A stretch of 23,414 nt of DNA from NCBI GenBank assembly GCA_031550915.1, contig JAVBOF010000044.1, forward strand, positions 1 to 23,414, given 5' to 3'. Of this stretch, positions 15,120 through 23,414 are shown one piece after another (the first letter of the stretch is position 1; every line of letters starts with the position of its first letter). Position numbers and translations under genes: made by a program. This DNA is from JAVBOF01 sp031550915 (GTDB lineage Bacteria; Bacillota; Clostridia; Christensenellales; MGBC116941). The notes under the pieces were generated by a model that worked only from the letters and a program-made list of their open reading frames with translations, was not told the DNA's origin and ran no database searches.

Positions 15120-15148
15120 ATAATAATAATTATCACTGTTTGTGTCAA
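15120..15148 (-). promoter_or_regulatory. Sigma-A promoter of the cupin gene
   Basis: Minus strand: a perfect -35 TTGACA (15143-15148), 17-base spacer, -10 TATTAT (15120-15125), giving a leader of about 65 bases. Confidence 0.72.
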
Positions 15149-15385
15149 GGTAAAACGATACTAAATTGCCCAGAAACAAACAATAAATAATTGGGAAAAA
15201 TGCGATATTGTGCAGAAAATAACCATTACGCTTTCAACAAATACTCATATAATAATATGGATATACTTATAATATTGGACGGGTAAATAGCCGAGTAAAT
15301 ATTGCAAGGATGTAATCGGATAAATGAATATAGCTTTTACGAATATGCAATATCGAAGATAAGGGACAGATAATGCTTTTATAGA

Positions 15386-15414
15386 TTGATTTTTATAGAT
15401 AACTATGAAATAAT
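15386..15414 (+). promoter_or_regulatory. Candidate promoter of trkAH
   Basis: -35-like TTGATT (15386-15391), 17-base spacer, -10-like AATAAT (15409-15414), about 50 bases before the trkA start. Confidence 0.4.
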
Positions 15415-15464
15415 GATATGTCTTAATATGTTGAAAGAGCAATTATGGTTAAGGAGTAGTATTC

Positions 15465-16820
15465 ATGCGAATACTGATAATCGGGGACGGAAAAGTCGGC
15501 TATGCTCTTGCTGAGCAATTATCGATGGAAGACCATGATGTTACCATTGTTGACAACAATGCCGAGGCTCTAAGAAAAGCAGTCGAAAAACTGGACGTAC
15601 TTTGCATTCAGGGGTCGGGTTCCAGCAAAACCACCCTTTTGGAAGCAGATATAGAGAAAAAAGACCTTATAATAGTTGTTACGTCAAGTGACGAGTTGAA
15701 TATGGTTTGTTCTTTGCTGGCTCATAAACTGAGCAAGGCGAGGATAATAACAAGGATAAGAAACCCGGAATATGCCGAATCTGAAGACTTTATCAAGGAC
15801 GTTTTGGGTATAGACCTATGCATCAACCCGGAATTATCCGCCGCAAACGAAATTTCACGGTTACTCCGGTATCCGCACGCGTTCAGCATAGAAAGTTTTG
15901 CGGGCGGAAAGCTTGAAATAATAGAAATAGCGATTCATGCAGGATCCTTAGTTTTGGATAAACCACTTTCGGAACTTATCCCAAAGCTGCCGGCGCATAT
16001 TCTTATAGGCGCGATCAAGAGGGATGACGAAATATTGATTCCGAATGGATCAACCGTTCTGCAAGCCGAGGACCATATATTCATAGTTGGGGTCCCGCAG
16101 CAGATATATAATTTAGCAAAGTATCTCGGCCAATTCCAGCAGAAGACGAAAAATGTAATGATTATTGGAGGAAGCAGGATAGCGTATTATTTGGCAAGTA
16201 ATATCCAGCGCCTTGGTATACGTACGCGGATCATAGAAAGCGACCAAAAGCGTTGCGATGAGCTCTTTCAGCTTTTGCCGGATTCGATAATCATTAATGG
16301 CGACGGCACCGACCATGAGCTGCTGGATCAGGAGCGTCTGAGCGAAATGGACGCTTTTGTTGCCCTAACGGACAGGGATGAAGAGAATATAATAGCGGGC
16401 ATGTATGCCAAGGATTGCAACGTTAACAGGGTTGTTGTGAAAGTTACGCGCCAGTATTATTCGAGGATTGCTTCAGATCTTTCCATAATAAGCCCAAAGG
16501 AACTGACGGCAAACCGTATCGTCCTGTATGTCCGAAGTATAGTGAACTCGCAAGGCAGCTTTGTAGAAAGACTGCATAGAATAGCGCAGGGCAAGGCGGA
16601 AGCGATGGAGTTTTCCGTTGGCCCCAACTCCAGGCTTACAAATATACCTTTGAAGAAACTGAAATTGAAAAACGGAATAATCGTAGTTGCGATAATGCAT
16701 AAAGGGCATATAACCATACCTTTTGGTGAGGACATGATACGCGAAGGCGACAATGTAATTATAATAACCAACGGGAACGAGCGTTTTTTAGATCTTAATG
16801 ATATCCTTTTGGAGGGTTAG
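15465..16820 (+). CDS. trkA: Trk potassium uptake regulatory subunit TrkA
   Basis: 451 residues, the usual two-repeat TrkA length; the ATG at 15465 follows AAGGAG. There are two RCK/KTN repeats. The first begins MRILIIGDGKVGYALAEQL (the GxGxxG nucleotide loop, residues 7-12), with a following acidic VDNN at the end of strand 2. Its TrkA-C domain covers about 140-215. The second begins NVMIIGGSRIAYYLASNI at about 227, followed by the second TrkA-C domain to the end (about 365-450). TrkA sits on the cytoplasmic face of TrkH, binds NAD(H) and ATP/ADP and gates potassium uptake. The TrkA-C domains of this phylum can also bind cyclic-di-AMP, which cannot be judged here. It is two bases from trkH, so an operon is near certain. 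Confidence 0.95.
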   Translation: MRILIIGDGKVGYALAEQLSMEDHDVTIVDNNAEALRKAVEKLDVLCIQGSGSSKTTLLEADIEKKDLIIVVTSSDELNMVCSLLAHKLSKARIITRIRNPEYAESEDFIKDVLGIDLCINPELSAANEISRLLRYPHAFSIESFAGGKLEIIEIAIHAGSLVLDKPLSELIPKLPAHILIGAIKRDDEILIPNGSTVLQAEDHIFIVGVPQQIYNLAKYLGQFQQKTKNVMIIGGSRIAYYLASNIQRLGIRTRIIESDQKRCDELFQLLPDSIIINGDGTDHELLDQERLSEMDAFVALTDRDEENIIAGMYAKDCNVNRVVVKVTRQYYSRIASDLSIISPKELTANRIVLYVRSIVNSQGSFVERLHRIAQGKAEAMEFSVGPNSRLTNIPLKKLKLKNGIIVVAIMHKGHITIPFGEDMIREGDNVIIITNGNERFLDLNDILLEG

Positions 16821-16822
16821 GA

Positions 16823-18268
16823 TTGCGGTATAGACCTGTTTTAAGAGCTTTGGGTTTATTGCTTATGGGCGAGGCTGTGTTTATGGTTCCTTCGCTCATA
16901 ATTTCATTAATATACGGCGATAACGATCATATGGCGTTCATATATTCGATCATCATTCTTGCGGTCATCGGGTTTATTCCTTCTTTTACGATAAAAAATA
17001 AAGTCACCCAGCTATATACGCGTGAAGGGTTCGCTTTAGTTGGGCTCGGGTGGATACTGCTCTCACTTTTTGGAATGCTTCCATTCATCTTCAGCGGGGT
17101 TATTACAAATCCAATCGATGCGCTGTTTGAAACGGTCTCCGGGTTCACTACAACCGGAGCGAGTATTTTGAGTGCAATTGAAGGCCTGCCACACGGGATA
17201 CTGTTTTGGCGAAGCTTCACCCATTGGGTTGGCGGTATGGGAGTGCTTATTCTTACAATAGCCCTTTTGCCGCAGATGGGTCTAAAGAATATGGAGGTGC
17301 TTAAGGCCGAAAGCCCCGGGCCAACGCCAGAAAAGTTGGTGCCGCGAATAAGGGATACGGCCAAGATGCTATATTTGATTTATCTTGGCATGTCGCTGAT
17401 ACTGTTCATACTGCTGGTATGTTTTGGTATGAAGCCGTATGACGCGGCAGTAAATACGTTTGGAACGGCAGGTACCGGCGGGTTCTCCATATTGAATGCG
17501 TCTATCGGCGGGTATAATAATCCGGCATTTGAAGTTATAATCGGAATATTCATGCTGCTTTTTGGGGTGAGTTTCTCGGTATATTTCATGATCGTTATGC
17601 GGCAATGGAAACGCGCATTAAAAAACCAGGAGATGATATTCTACTTTTGCATTGCGGTTGCTGCAACGGTCTTTATAACAATAGATATATTTCCGAGGTA
17701 TGCAAACTTCTGGGAATCGTTGCGATATTCTTTCTTCCAGGTGTCATCCGTTATGACTACGACAGGGTACGCTACAACGGACTTTAACCAATGGCCGGTA
17801 TTTTCAAAGTGCCTGTTGCTGTTTCTCATGCTGATTGGCGCCAGCGCGGGTTCCACCGGCGGTGGCGTGAAGGTCGTACGGTTACTGGCGTCTATAAAGG
17901 TCGTCCGCCGCGAGCTTTATATGTTTCTGCATCCAAGAAGCGTACGAGTAGTAAGCTTAAACAAAAAAGCATTGGATGATAGCACCGTAAGAAGTGTTTT
18001 GGCATTTATGTTCCTGTATATATTGATAATACTGATGGCAGCATTGTTAGTGGCGCTGGACGGGTTTGATTTTGAAACGACGCTGTCTTCTGTAGTTGCA
18101 TGCATAAGCAATATCGGCCCCGGAATGCAGCTTGTTGGACCAATGGGCAACTATGCGGATTTTTCTATCCTAAGCAAGATAGTCTTGTCCTTTTGCATGC
18201 TAATAGGCCGTTTGGAAATAATGCCTATCTTACTGCTGTTTTCTCCGTCCCTATGGCGCAAGCTATGA
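16823..18268 (+). CDS. trkH: Trk potassium uptake channel subunit TrkH
   Basis: 481 residues from a TTG at 16823, preceded at 6 bases by GGAGGG, which lies inside the end of trkA; the next ATG would remove part of the first membrane helix. It is an integral membrane protein with the four pore-loop repeats of the SKT superfamily: TVSGFTTTGAS (about residue 105), TFGTAGTGGFS (about 212), SVMTTTGYATTDF (about 310) and CISNIGPGM (about 427). The GASAGSTGGGVKVVR segment matches the intramembrane gating loop between repeats. Together with TrkA it forms the potassium uptake system driven by the membrane potential or ion gradients. Confidence 0.95.
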   Translation: MRYRPVLRALGLLLMGEAVFMVPSLIISLIYGDNDHMAFIYSIIILAVIGFIPSFTIKNKVTQLYTREGFALVGLGWILLSLFGMLPFIFSGVITNPIDALFETVSGFTTTGASILSAIEGLPHGILFWRSFTHWVGGMGVLILTIALLPQMGLKNMEVLKAESPGPTPEKLVPRIRDTAKMLYLIYLGMSLILFILLVCFGMKPYDAAVNTFGTAGTGGFSILNASIGGYNNPAFEVIIGIFMLLFGVSFSVYFMIVMRQWKRALKNQEMIFYFCIAVAATVFITIDIFPRYANFWESLRYSFFQVSSVMTTTGYATTDFNQWPVFSKCLLLFLMLIGASAGSTGGGVKVVRLLASIKVVRRELYMFLHPRSVRVVSLNKKALDDSTVRSVLAFMFLYILIILMAALLVALDGFDFETTLSSVVACISNIGPGMQLVGPMGNYADFSILSKIVLSFCMLIGRLEIMPILLLFSPSLWRKL

Positions 18269-18417
18269 TCACCGGTTGCAAAATCATCGTCAAAAGGCCA
18301 GGATTATCAGGCACAAATATAATAATTTGTTATATATAAACACTTTGTTCAGATTTGTCGTATTATTCTGTATCTTCCCTGAACATACATCAGAATATTG
18401 ACCCGGGCATTACATCT

Positions 18418-18445
18418 TTCGCCGAAGCATAAAAGGCGAATTTTT
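18418..18445 (+). terminator. Rho-independent terminator of trkAH
   Basis: TTCGCC (18418-18423) and GGCGAA (18435-18440) form the stem, followed by TTTTTG. It lies about 150 bases beyond trkH. Confidence 0.65.
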
Positions 18446-18617
18446 GTTTATATGATGTTTTGCGTATGGAGCCTATTCGCCAAATATCCCTTCAGTTATC
18501 GATTTATCCAATATTTTAATATCAGCAAAACCGTAAATATTGCCCGCGCAATATTATTGCCGGAAAACAGCTTTATCTATGTTCTGATGTCTAACGATAA
18601 AAAAACCGTTCCCCGCC

Positions 18618-18652
18618 AAACGACAAACATTTCATTTTAGCATTGCTATAAT
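18618..18652 (+). promoter_or_regulatory. Candidate Spo0A-activated promoter of spoIIE
   Basis: -10 TATAAT (18647-18652) with extended TGC. At a long, 21-base spacing upstream lies ACGACA (18620-18625, four of six to TTGACA), overlapped by AACGACAAA (18619-18627), which matches seven of nine bases of the inverted 0A box TTCGACAAA. This is the layout known for spoIIG and spoIIE promoters of Bacillus, where Spo0A-P activates sigma-A RNA polymerase. The predicted leader is about 70 bases. Confidence 0.5.
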
Positions 18653-18729
18653 TCTGCCTACACACTTTATGGCTGCGGGCTTATAAACTATGGGAGCCGC
18701 TTTGCGCAAAAAACTGTAGGTGACTGACC

Positions 18730-21135
18730 ATGGGAGGCTTGCGCGGTTTACGTAAAATGATTCGGGGGGCTGTCTTTATGGCGTCGATACGCATAAAATC
18801 CAGAACGCATATAATGAAGGGTAAGAAGGTATGGCAGCTTCATATTTTCGTCCTGCTTTTTTCGTTTATAATAGGCCGGACCGATATATTGGGAGGATTG
18901 TCTCCGTTTGGGCCTGCCTTAGTAGCTGCTTCTCTATTTTTTGGATTTGAATCGGCCATTGCACTCTGCGGGTTTTTGATAGGCGCTTTAACCTTGTTGC
19001 CGGATATGCGCTGGAGTGCGGTTTTTGCCGCATTTCTCGTGTTCTTTATTGGACAGGCCTTGAATAAAGCGGGGAAGCTGAATAAAAAAGTTGTTCCGAT
19101 AATACTGTTTTCGAGTATGCTTGCTCTGAACATGATTTTAAATTCAGCTCTAACCTATACCACATTGTTGGGGGTTCTTGAGAGCGTACTCTGCCTAATG
19201 ATGTACTTCGTTCTCAATAACACTCTCAATTTTATAACGAATATCGGTAGGCGCAGCCTGCTTTCCGATGAGGAGACAATAGGTTTTGCGCTCTGCATTT
19301 GTATGGTCATTCTCGGGACAGGCGGCCTTGCTCCGTTTGGATTCAGCGTAAGCAATATCCTCGCGTCACTTGCGGTGATGATGTTCGCATATTGTGGAGG
19401 TGCGGGCATTGGCGCCGGCGCTGGTGCCGGTTTGGGGCTCGCATGTGCGCTTGCCGGGCCTGCCGATATGATAATTATTGCCAATATGGGCATCTGTGGC
19501 TTGATTTCCGGAGTAATGAGAAAGCTGAAAAAACCGGGTGTATTGCTGGGATTCGTCATTGCCAACGCCATGATGACATTGCTTATCAACCAATCCACCG
19601 TGGTCATCATCCAAATAAAGGACATTATTGCCGCTTCTATACTCTTTTTGCTATTACCGCAGTTTGTGTTCAGAAATATCGGTAGATTTTTAGATGGCTC
19701 CGCAAAAAGGTCATTCGACGAAAAGTACTATTTGAAGCGACTTAGGGATTTGACGGTGGAAAGGCTTAAGGATATATCGTCGGTGTTTGAGCAGATGTCC
19801 GATGTCTTTAGGTACATTACGGATATCAGGGGCAAAAACAGGGATATTTCCAGCGTCATCCAACCCGTGGCTAGCAGGATATGCTCCAATTGCGCACTGA
19901 ACCACGATTGTTGGGACAAGCATTTGAACGAAACCTTCAATACGGTTTGCGATATACTTGAATTCTTTGATAAAAACGGCAGCCTGACGGATTTGCCGGA
20001 GGACGTCCACTCGCGATGCATCTTTAAGCTGCGCATGTTGTCTGAGCTGGAAAGGGCATTCTCGGAATATAGAACCAACATCGGTTGGGAGCAGCGCATT
20101 GAGGAAAGCCGGCAGATAATAGGAGAACAATTGGACGGAGTCGCGTCCATCATATCCGGCGTTGCTGATGATCTTGATGTTGATATACGATTTTTGCAGG
20201 GGGTTGAAAACGAGGTGAAACGCAGGTTGGACGACAACGGTATCAGAGCTAAGGAAATTGTGGTGCAACGGCTGCCGGATGGCAAAAACGAGGTACACAT
20301 AATTGTTCGCGCATGCGGTGGAATGAGAGTCTGCAAAAAGACTATAGAAAGATGCGTTTCAGAAGCCTGTGGCAGGAAGATGGAAAAACGCGAATGCACG
20401 TGTCTGCCTTCGAATAAAAAGAATTGTGTTTTGGTATATGAGGAGAGCAAACTTATGGATGTTCATATAGGTGTGGCCCAGCGGCCTGCAAAGAAAGGGG
20501 CGGCTTGCGGGGACAGCTATGTTTGTCAAACTGTTCGGGATGGCAGATACCTAATCTGCATGAGCGACGGAATGGGAAGCGGTTCGCGCGCGGCAGGAGA
20601 GAGCGAGGCTACGGTTTCTCTGATCGAAAATTTTTACAAAGCGGGGTTTAACGAACAAACCATATTCAAGATGATAAACAAGCTTCTATTGCTACGCAGT
20701 GCCGAAGAGATGTTTTCAACAGTCGATGTATGCTTTTTGGATCTGATAAATGGATGCGGCAGGTTTGTGAAGGTAGGCTCCATTCCAAGCTTCATCAAGA
20801 GGGAGAAGGGGATGGAATGTATAAAATCTACTACGCTGCCAATTGGAATATTGGACGATGTTCAACCCGCGGGCTTTGACAAGAGCTTCTTTGGAGAAGA
20901 ATACATAATCATGTTCACCGACGGCATTTGGGAGCGCCTGGGAGGGTATGAGCGCATACAGGATATGGAGGGGACATTGGAGCTGGCTATCGATGGCAGC
21001 ACAAACCCGGACGAGATGGCAAAACGAATATTGGATTTTGCGCAGGCACAGCCATGCGAGTTTGAAGTGGACGATATGACGGTTATTGTGGCAAAGCTGG
21101 CGGGAGGTGAAAAGAAAAGCGCAATTGCCATATAA
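18730..21135 (+). CDS. spoIIE: Stage II sporulation protein E, SpoIIE
   Basis: 801 residues from the ATG at 18730 (AGGTGA upstream); an alternative start at 18778 with GGGGGG is also possible. Residues about 35-310 are membrane-spanning, with many hydrophobic helices, a GLSPFGPALVAASL opening and a glycine-rich GAGIGAGAGAGLGLACALAG stretch. The central region carries the CSNCALNHDCW cysteine motif (Cys385, 388, 394) typical of SpoIIE. The C-terminal PP2C phosphatase domain (about 580-795) has Asp595 in GDSY, Asp613 in SDGMGSGSRA, FTDGIWE and DDMTVIV as metal-site motifs. SpoIIE acts at the polar septum with FtsZ and dephosphorylates SpoIIAA, releasing sigma-F in the forespore. It marks the organism as an endospore former or a close relative of one. 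It is a single gene with promoter and terminator. Confidence 0.95.
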   Translation: MGGLRGLRKMIRGAVFMASIRIKSRTHIMKGKKVWQLHIFVLLFSFIIGRTDILGGLSPFGPALVAASLFFGFESAIALCGFLIGALTLLPDMRWSAVFAAFLVFFIGQALNKAGKLNKKVVPIILFSSMLALNMILNSALTYTTLLGVLESVLCLMMYFVLNNTLNFITNIGRRSLLSDEETIGFALCICMVILGTGGLAPFGFSVSNILASLAVMMFAYCGGAGIGAGAGAGLGLACALAGPADMIIIANMGICGLISGVMRKLKKPGVLLGFVIANAMMTLLINQSTVVIIQIKDIIAASILFLLLPQFVFRNIGRFLDGSAKRSFDEKYYLKRLRDLTVERLKDISSVFEQMSDVFRYITDIRGKNRDISSVIQPVASRICSNCALNHDCWDKHLNETFNTVCDILEFFDKNGSLTDLPEDVHSRCIFKLRMLSELERAFSEYRTNIGWEQRIEESRQIIGEQLDGVASIISGVADDLDVDIRFLQGVENEVKRRLDDNGIRAKEIVVQRLPDGKNEVHIIVRACGGMRVCKKTIERCVSEACGRKMEKRECTCLPSNKKNCVLVYEESKLMDVHIGVAQRPAKKGAACGDSYVCQTVRDGRYLICMSDGMGSGSRAAGESEATVSLIENFYKAGFNEQTIFKMINKLLLLRSAEEMFSTVDVCFLDLINGCGRFVKVGSIPSFIKREKGMECIKSTTLPIGILDDVQPAGFDKSFFGEEYIIMFTDGIWERLGGYERIQDMEGTLELAIDGSTNPDEMAKRILDFAQAQPCEFEVDDMTVIVAKLAGGEKKSAIAI

Positions 21136-21165
21136 TCAGACATGAGAGGTTTGAAGAAACTGCAG

Positions 21166-21195
21166 AAGAGCGCCGTTAGGCGCTCTTGGTTTTTA
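21166..21195 (+). terminator. Rho-independent terminator of spoIIE
   Basis: Perfect 9-bp stem AAGAGCGCC (21166-21174) / GGCGCTCTT (21179-21187), GTTA loop, followed by GGTTTTT. It lies between the convergent spoIIE and murC genes; the minus strand lacks a T-run after the stem. Confidence 0.88.
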
Positions 21196-21219
21196 GAATA
21201 AAATTATATATGGCGGAAC

Positions 21220-22593
21220 CTACTCAAAAAGAATGCGTATCTGCCGGAACACATCACCGGAACCAAGCGCTATCACCATATCACCACTTTTCCAGTTAGC
21301 CTTCAGGTAACTATCTATATCCGCAAAAGCTGGAAGGTATTCGCATTTTGAGCCTTTTTCATTTATAGCGGCTACTAGATCCTTAGCATGGACTATACCG
21401 GTGTCAATCTCTCTTCCGGGGTAGATATCCGGCACCAAAACTATGTCTGCGTCTTCAAAGGATTCAGAATACTTTTGCAATAAGGTCTTCGCGCGGCTGT
21501 ATGAATTGCACTGAAACACGCAAAACAGATTATTGTGCGGATATTTTGACGCCGCTTTCAAGCACGCCTTTATCTCATTGGGATGGTGGGCATAATCGTG
21601 AAAGATCTTTACACCTTCTACTTCGCCATAAAACTCAAAACGCCTTGCGGCTAAGTGGTACTTTATTAAGGCTTTGGCACATACATCAGGAGGAATGCCA
21701 AGGTCAAAGGCCAATGAAACAGCCGCGAGTGAATTTAAAACGTTATGTTCGCCCGGAACGCTCAATATTATTCTGCCAAGGTTTTCACCTTCATGTGTAA
21801 AATCATACGATACATTGCCCATACTATCGTATTCGATATTTTTAGCCGAAAAATCGGCTCCTTCCAATCCGTAGGTTATAACGCGGCAAGGGCACTCAGC
21901 CGCAAGCTTAACGACTAGTGGGTCATCGGTACATGCGAGAAGCAACCCGTCCGCGGGCAAAAGCGCTACATATTTGCTGAAAGCAGAATAGATATGGTCA
22001 ATATCGCGGAAATAGTCAAGATGGTCGTCATCGATATTATGGACTATTTCTATCGTAGGGCTAAACTGTAAAAAGCTTTCGACATATTCGCATGCTTCGG
22101 TAAGGAACATATCGTTGCAGCCTACCTTTGTGCCACCATCCAAAAAATCTATCTCTCCGCCGACGTGTACTGTTGCGTCATATTTCGCCTCGTCAAAGAT
22201 TATTGCAAGCATGGATGTTATTGTGGTTTTCCCATGGCAGCCTGAAACCCCGATCACGTTCTTATATTGTTTTGTAAGCTGGCCAAGAAGATCGGCCCTA
22301 TCTATTACCGGGATACCTTTTTCTCTGGCTGCGGCCATTTCAACATGATCGTCTTTTATCGCCGCTGAATTTATTATGAGATCTGCGTTTGAAATATGGG
22401 CGGCGTCGTGTCCGATGGATATATCCACCCCCATCTTTTCAAGCCGTTTGGTATAATTGGATTCAGTTTTATCACATCCGGAAACGCCGTACCCGCGCGA
22501 TAGCATGATCTCCGCGAGACCGTTCATACTGCACCCGCCTATTCCGATAAAATGAAGGTGCTTGCCCTTGAAATCTTTTATATCAGTGTGCAT
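21220..22593 (-). CDS. murC: UDP-N-acetylmuramate--L-alanine ligase MurC
   Basis: 457 residues, the usual length; the ATG at 22593 follows GGAGG at good spacing. The N-terminal UDP-binding Rossmann domain opens HFIGIGGCSMNGLAEI (residues 14-29), followed by SGCDKTES and INSAAI. The Mur-ligase ATP site is GVSGCHGKTTITSM (115-128). Further family motifs are EACEY, NIDDDHLDYF, the C-terminal ARRFEFYGE and FHDYAHHPNEIKA, and LGSGDVFRQI near the end. It adds the first amino acid, L-alanine, to UDP-MurNAc in the cytoplasm in peptidoglycan synthesis. It is transcribed alone from the promoter at 22658-22687, divergent from purR, an arrangement seen in many Clostridia. Confidence 0.97.
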   Translation of the reverse strand: MHTDIKDFKGKHLHFIGIGGCSMNGLAEIMLSRGYGVSGCDKTESNYTKRLEKMGVDISIGHDAAHISNADLIINSAAIKDDHVEMAAAREKGIPVIDRADLLGQLTKQYKNVIGVSGCHGKTTITSMLAIIFDEAKYDATVHVGGEIDFLDGGTKVGCNDMFLTEACEYVESFLQFSPTIEIVHNIDDDHLDYFRDIDHIYSAFSKYVALLPADGLLLACTDDPLVVKLAAECPCRVITYGLEGADFSAKNIEYDSMGNVSYDFTHEGENLGRIILSVPGEHNVLNSLAAVSLAFDLGIPPDVCAKALIKYHLAARRFEFYGEVEGVKIFHDYAHHPNEIKACLKAASKYPHNNLFCVFQCNSYSRAKTLLQKYSESFEDADIVLVPDIYPGREIDTGIVHAKDLVAAINEKGSKCEYLPAFADIDSYLKANWKSGDMVIALGSGDVFRQIRILFE

Positions 22594-22657
22594 CTTTTCC
22601 TCCGATTCAGAATCAATACCTACCGAATGTTGATAGGATATGTATTGAAACTACTAT

Positions 22658-22687
22658 ATTATACTCGCTTTATAACGGGTTTATCAA
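22658..22687 (-). promoter_or_regulatory. Sigma-A promoter of murC
   Basis: Minus strand -35 TTGATA (22682-22687), 18-base spacer, consensus -10 TATAAT (22658-22663). The leader would be about 60 bases. Confidence 0.72.
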
Positions 22688-22702
22688 CTAAAATTAAAAT
22701 GC

Positions 22703-22730
22703 TTGCAAAATAACTGGAAAGACTTAAAAT
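22703..22730 (+). promoter_or_regulatory. Candidate promoter of purR
   Basis: -35-like TTGCAA (22703-22708), 16-base spacer, -10-like TAAAAT (22725-22730), back to back with the murC promoter. Leader of about 45 bases ending in GAGGAGG. Confidence 0.45.
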
Positions 22731-22783
22731 GTATAGGTAAGCATTAAGATAATGTTTTGACTATATGGTTGAGGAGGCTCGAT

Positions 22784-23414
22784 GTGGAAAAGGTCAAGCG
22801 AAATGAGCGTGTGGCTATACTGATTAAAACTCTAAGTGACAATCCTAACAAGCTGTATACGCTTTCCTATTTCTGCGAATTGTTCGATGCGGCCAAATCA
22901 ACGATAAGTGAGGACGCCATCATAGCAAAGGAAATGCTCAGAAAGTATGACAAGGGCGTGATCGAGACCGTGGCCGGTGCTGCGGGGGGCTTGCGGTATC
23001 TGCATTGGCCATCCAACACAAGGGCGCTAACCTCTATGCAGGAGCTTTGTGAAAAGCTGTCTAACCCGTCTAGGCTATTACCTGGAAGCTTTTTGTATAT
23101 GCAGGATATATTCAGCGACCCCGTATGGATGAGGGCAATGAGCGAGATATTGGCACGTCAGTTCCATAGCATGAATGTAGATTTTATCGTTACAATGGAA
23201 ACCAAGGGTATAGCCCTTGCGTTGATGGTTGCAAACACGCTTGGTAAGAAGCTCGTCGTGGTAACTCATGATAACAAACCTTCCGAAGGCCCGTCGGTGC
23301 AGATCAACTATTTTACCAAATCTTCTGTACGCGTAAGGCAGATGTCTCTTAACAGACGGGCGGTGAAAGAAGGACAAAAGGCGTTGATACTAGATGACTA
23401 CCTTAAAGGCGGAG
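22784..23414 (+). CDS. purR: Pur operon repressor PurR (5' part, runs off the window)
   Basis: Starts at the GTG at 22784, six bases after GAGGAGG (22771-22777); the ATG two bases earlier leads to an early stop. About 210 codons are present and the 3' end is missing. The N-terminal winged-helix domain (VEKVKRNERVAILIKTL, then YFCELFDAAKSTISEDA) is followed by VAGAAGGLRYL and the phosphoribosyltransferase-like domain (MQDIFSDP, then VTMETKGIALALMVANTL, VVTHDNKPSEGPSVQINYF). The window ends inside the PRPP loop (ALILDDYLKGG). This is the Gram-positive PurR, which represses purine synthesis genes and is relieved by PRPP; it is unrelated to the LacI-type PurR of enteric bacteria. Downstream neighbours such as spoVG and glmU are common in Clostridia but lie outside the window. 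Confidence 0.95.
   Translation, partial: MEKVKRNERVAILIKTLSDNPNKLYTLSYFCELFDAAKSTISEDAIIAKEMLRKYDKGVIETVAGAAGGLRYLHWPSNTRALTSMQELCEKLSNPSRLLPGSFLYMQDIFSDPVWMRAMSEILARQFHSMNVDFIVTMETKGIALALMVANTLGKKLVVVTHDNKPSEGPSVQINYFTKSSVRVRQMSLNRRAVKEGQKALILDDYLKGG

Larger units (their letters stand above)
15047..15464. other. Divergent intergenic region between cupin and trkA
   Basis: A+T-rich, with the cupin promoter (15120-15148, minus) and a candidate trkA promoter (15386-15414, plus). I looked for a cyclic-di-AMP (ydaO/yuaA) riboswitch, which often precedes potassium transporters in this phylum, and did not recognise its conserved segments. No gene seen. Confidence 0.5.
18269..18729. other. Intergenic region between trkH and spoIIE
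   Basis: Holds the terminator at 18418-18445 and the spoIIE promoter near 18618-18652. A second Spo0A-box-like TTTGTCGTA occurs at 18354-18362 but is far from that promoter. A plus-strand frame from 18398 to 18640 has no ribosome binding site or recognisable domain and runs through the terminator, so I do not call it a gene. Confidence 0.5.

Noticed and set aside
15047..15464. Cyclic-di-AMP riboswitch before trkA
   Set aside because: Expected by analogy with other potassium transport genes, but the conserved segments of that RNA were not recognised.
22621..22632. PurBox-like ACCGAATGTT in the murC-purR spacer
   Set aside because: It matches only part of the CCGAACATT core, is single rather than paired, and lies in the murC leader, not at the purR promoter.

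Overview
The window reads as chromosomal DNA from an endospore-forming member of the Clostridia (Bacillota). The main evidence is a full-length spoIIE, the divergent murC/purR pair, AAGGAG/GGAGG ribosome binding sites in front of nearly every gene, TTG and GTG starts, and sigma-A-like promoters with TGn extended -10 elements. No phage, insertion sequence, CRISPR array or rRNA was seen. Genes are mostly single units or short operons separated by A+T-rich spacers with good hairpin terminators.

Left part (1-9.4 kb): a secreted caspase-fold (C14) protein with Ig/FlgD-like modules (minus strand, own strong promoter); a two-gene operon of short-chain dehydrogenases (minus); tRNA-Leu(CAA) with promoter and terminator; a GNAT acetyltransferase pseudogene broken by one stop and one frameshift; a small DUF1269-like protein; a class B sortase (minus); a secreted protein with one bacterial Ig-like (Big2) domain and a CHAP amidase/peptidase domain; and a DUF2200 protein. 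Several of these products act at the cell surface, but no sortase substrate is visible here.

Middle part (9.5-15.1 kb): a DUF362 protein with a cysteine-rich tail (minus), then the most distinctive locus. A close relative of gamma-resorcylate (2,6-dihydroxybenzoate) decarboxylase is followed by a lipoprotein solute-binding protein of the branched-chain-amino-acid/aromatic-acid type with no permease or ATPase beside it, and then by a second metal-dependent amidohydrolase of the same ACMSD-like superfamily. A single-domain cupin follows in the opposite orientation. I read this as a small module for sensing or capturing, and decarboxylating or hydrolysing, aromatic or related carboxylic acids.

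Right part (15.4-23.4 kb): the trkA-trkH potassium-uptake operon; spoIIE with a promoter that looks like the Spo0A-activated, long-spacer class; murC on the minus strand; and, divergent from murC, purR, which runs off the window end.

All calls come from reading the sequence and recalling family features. No database search was made, so substrate-level calls are inferences.
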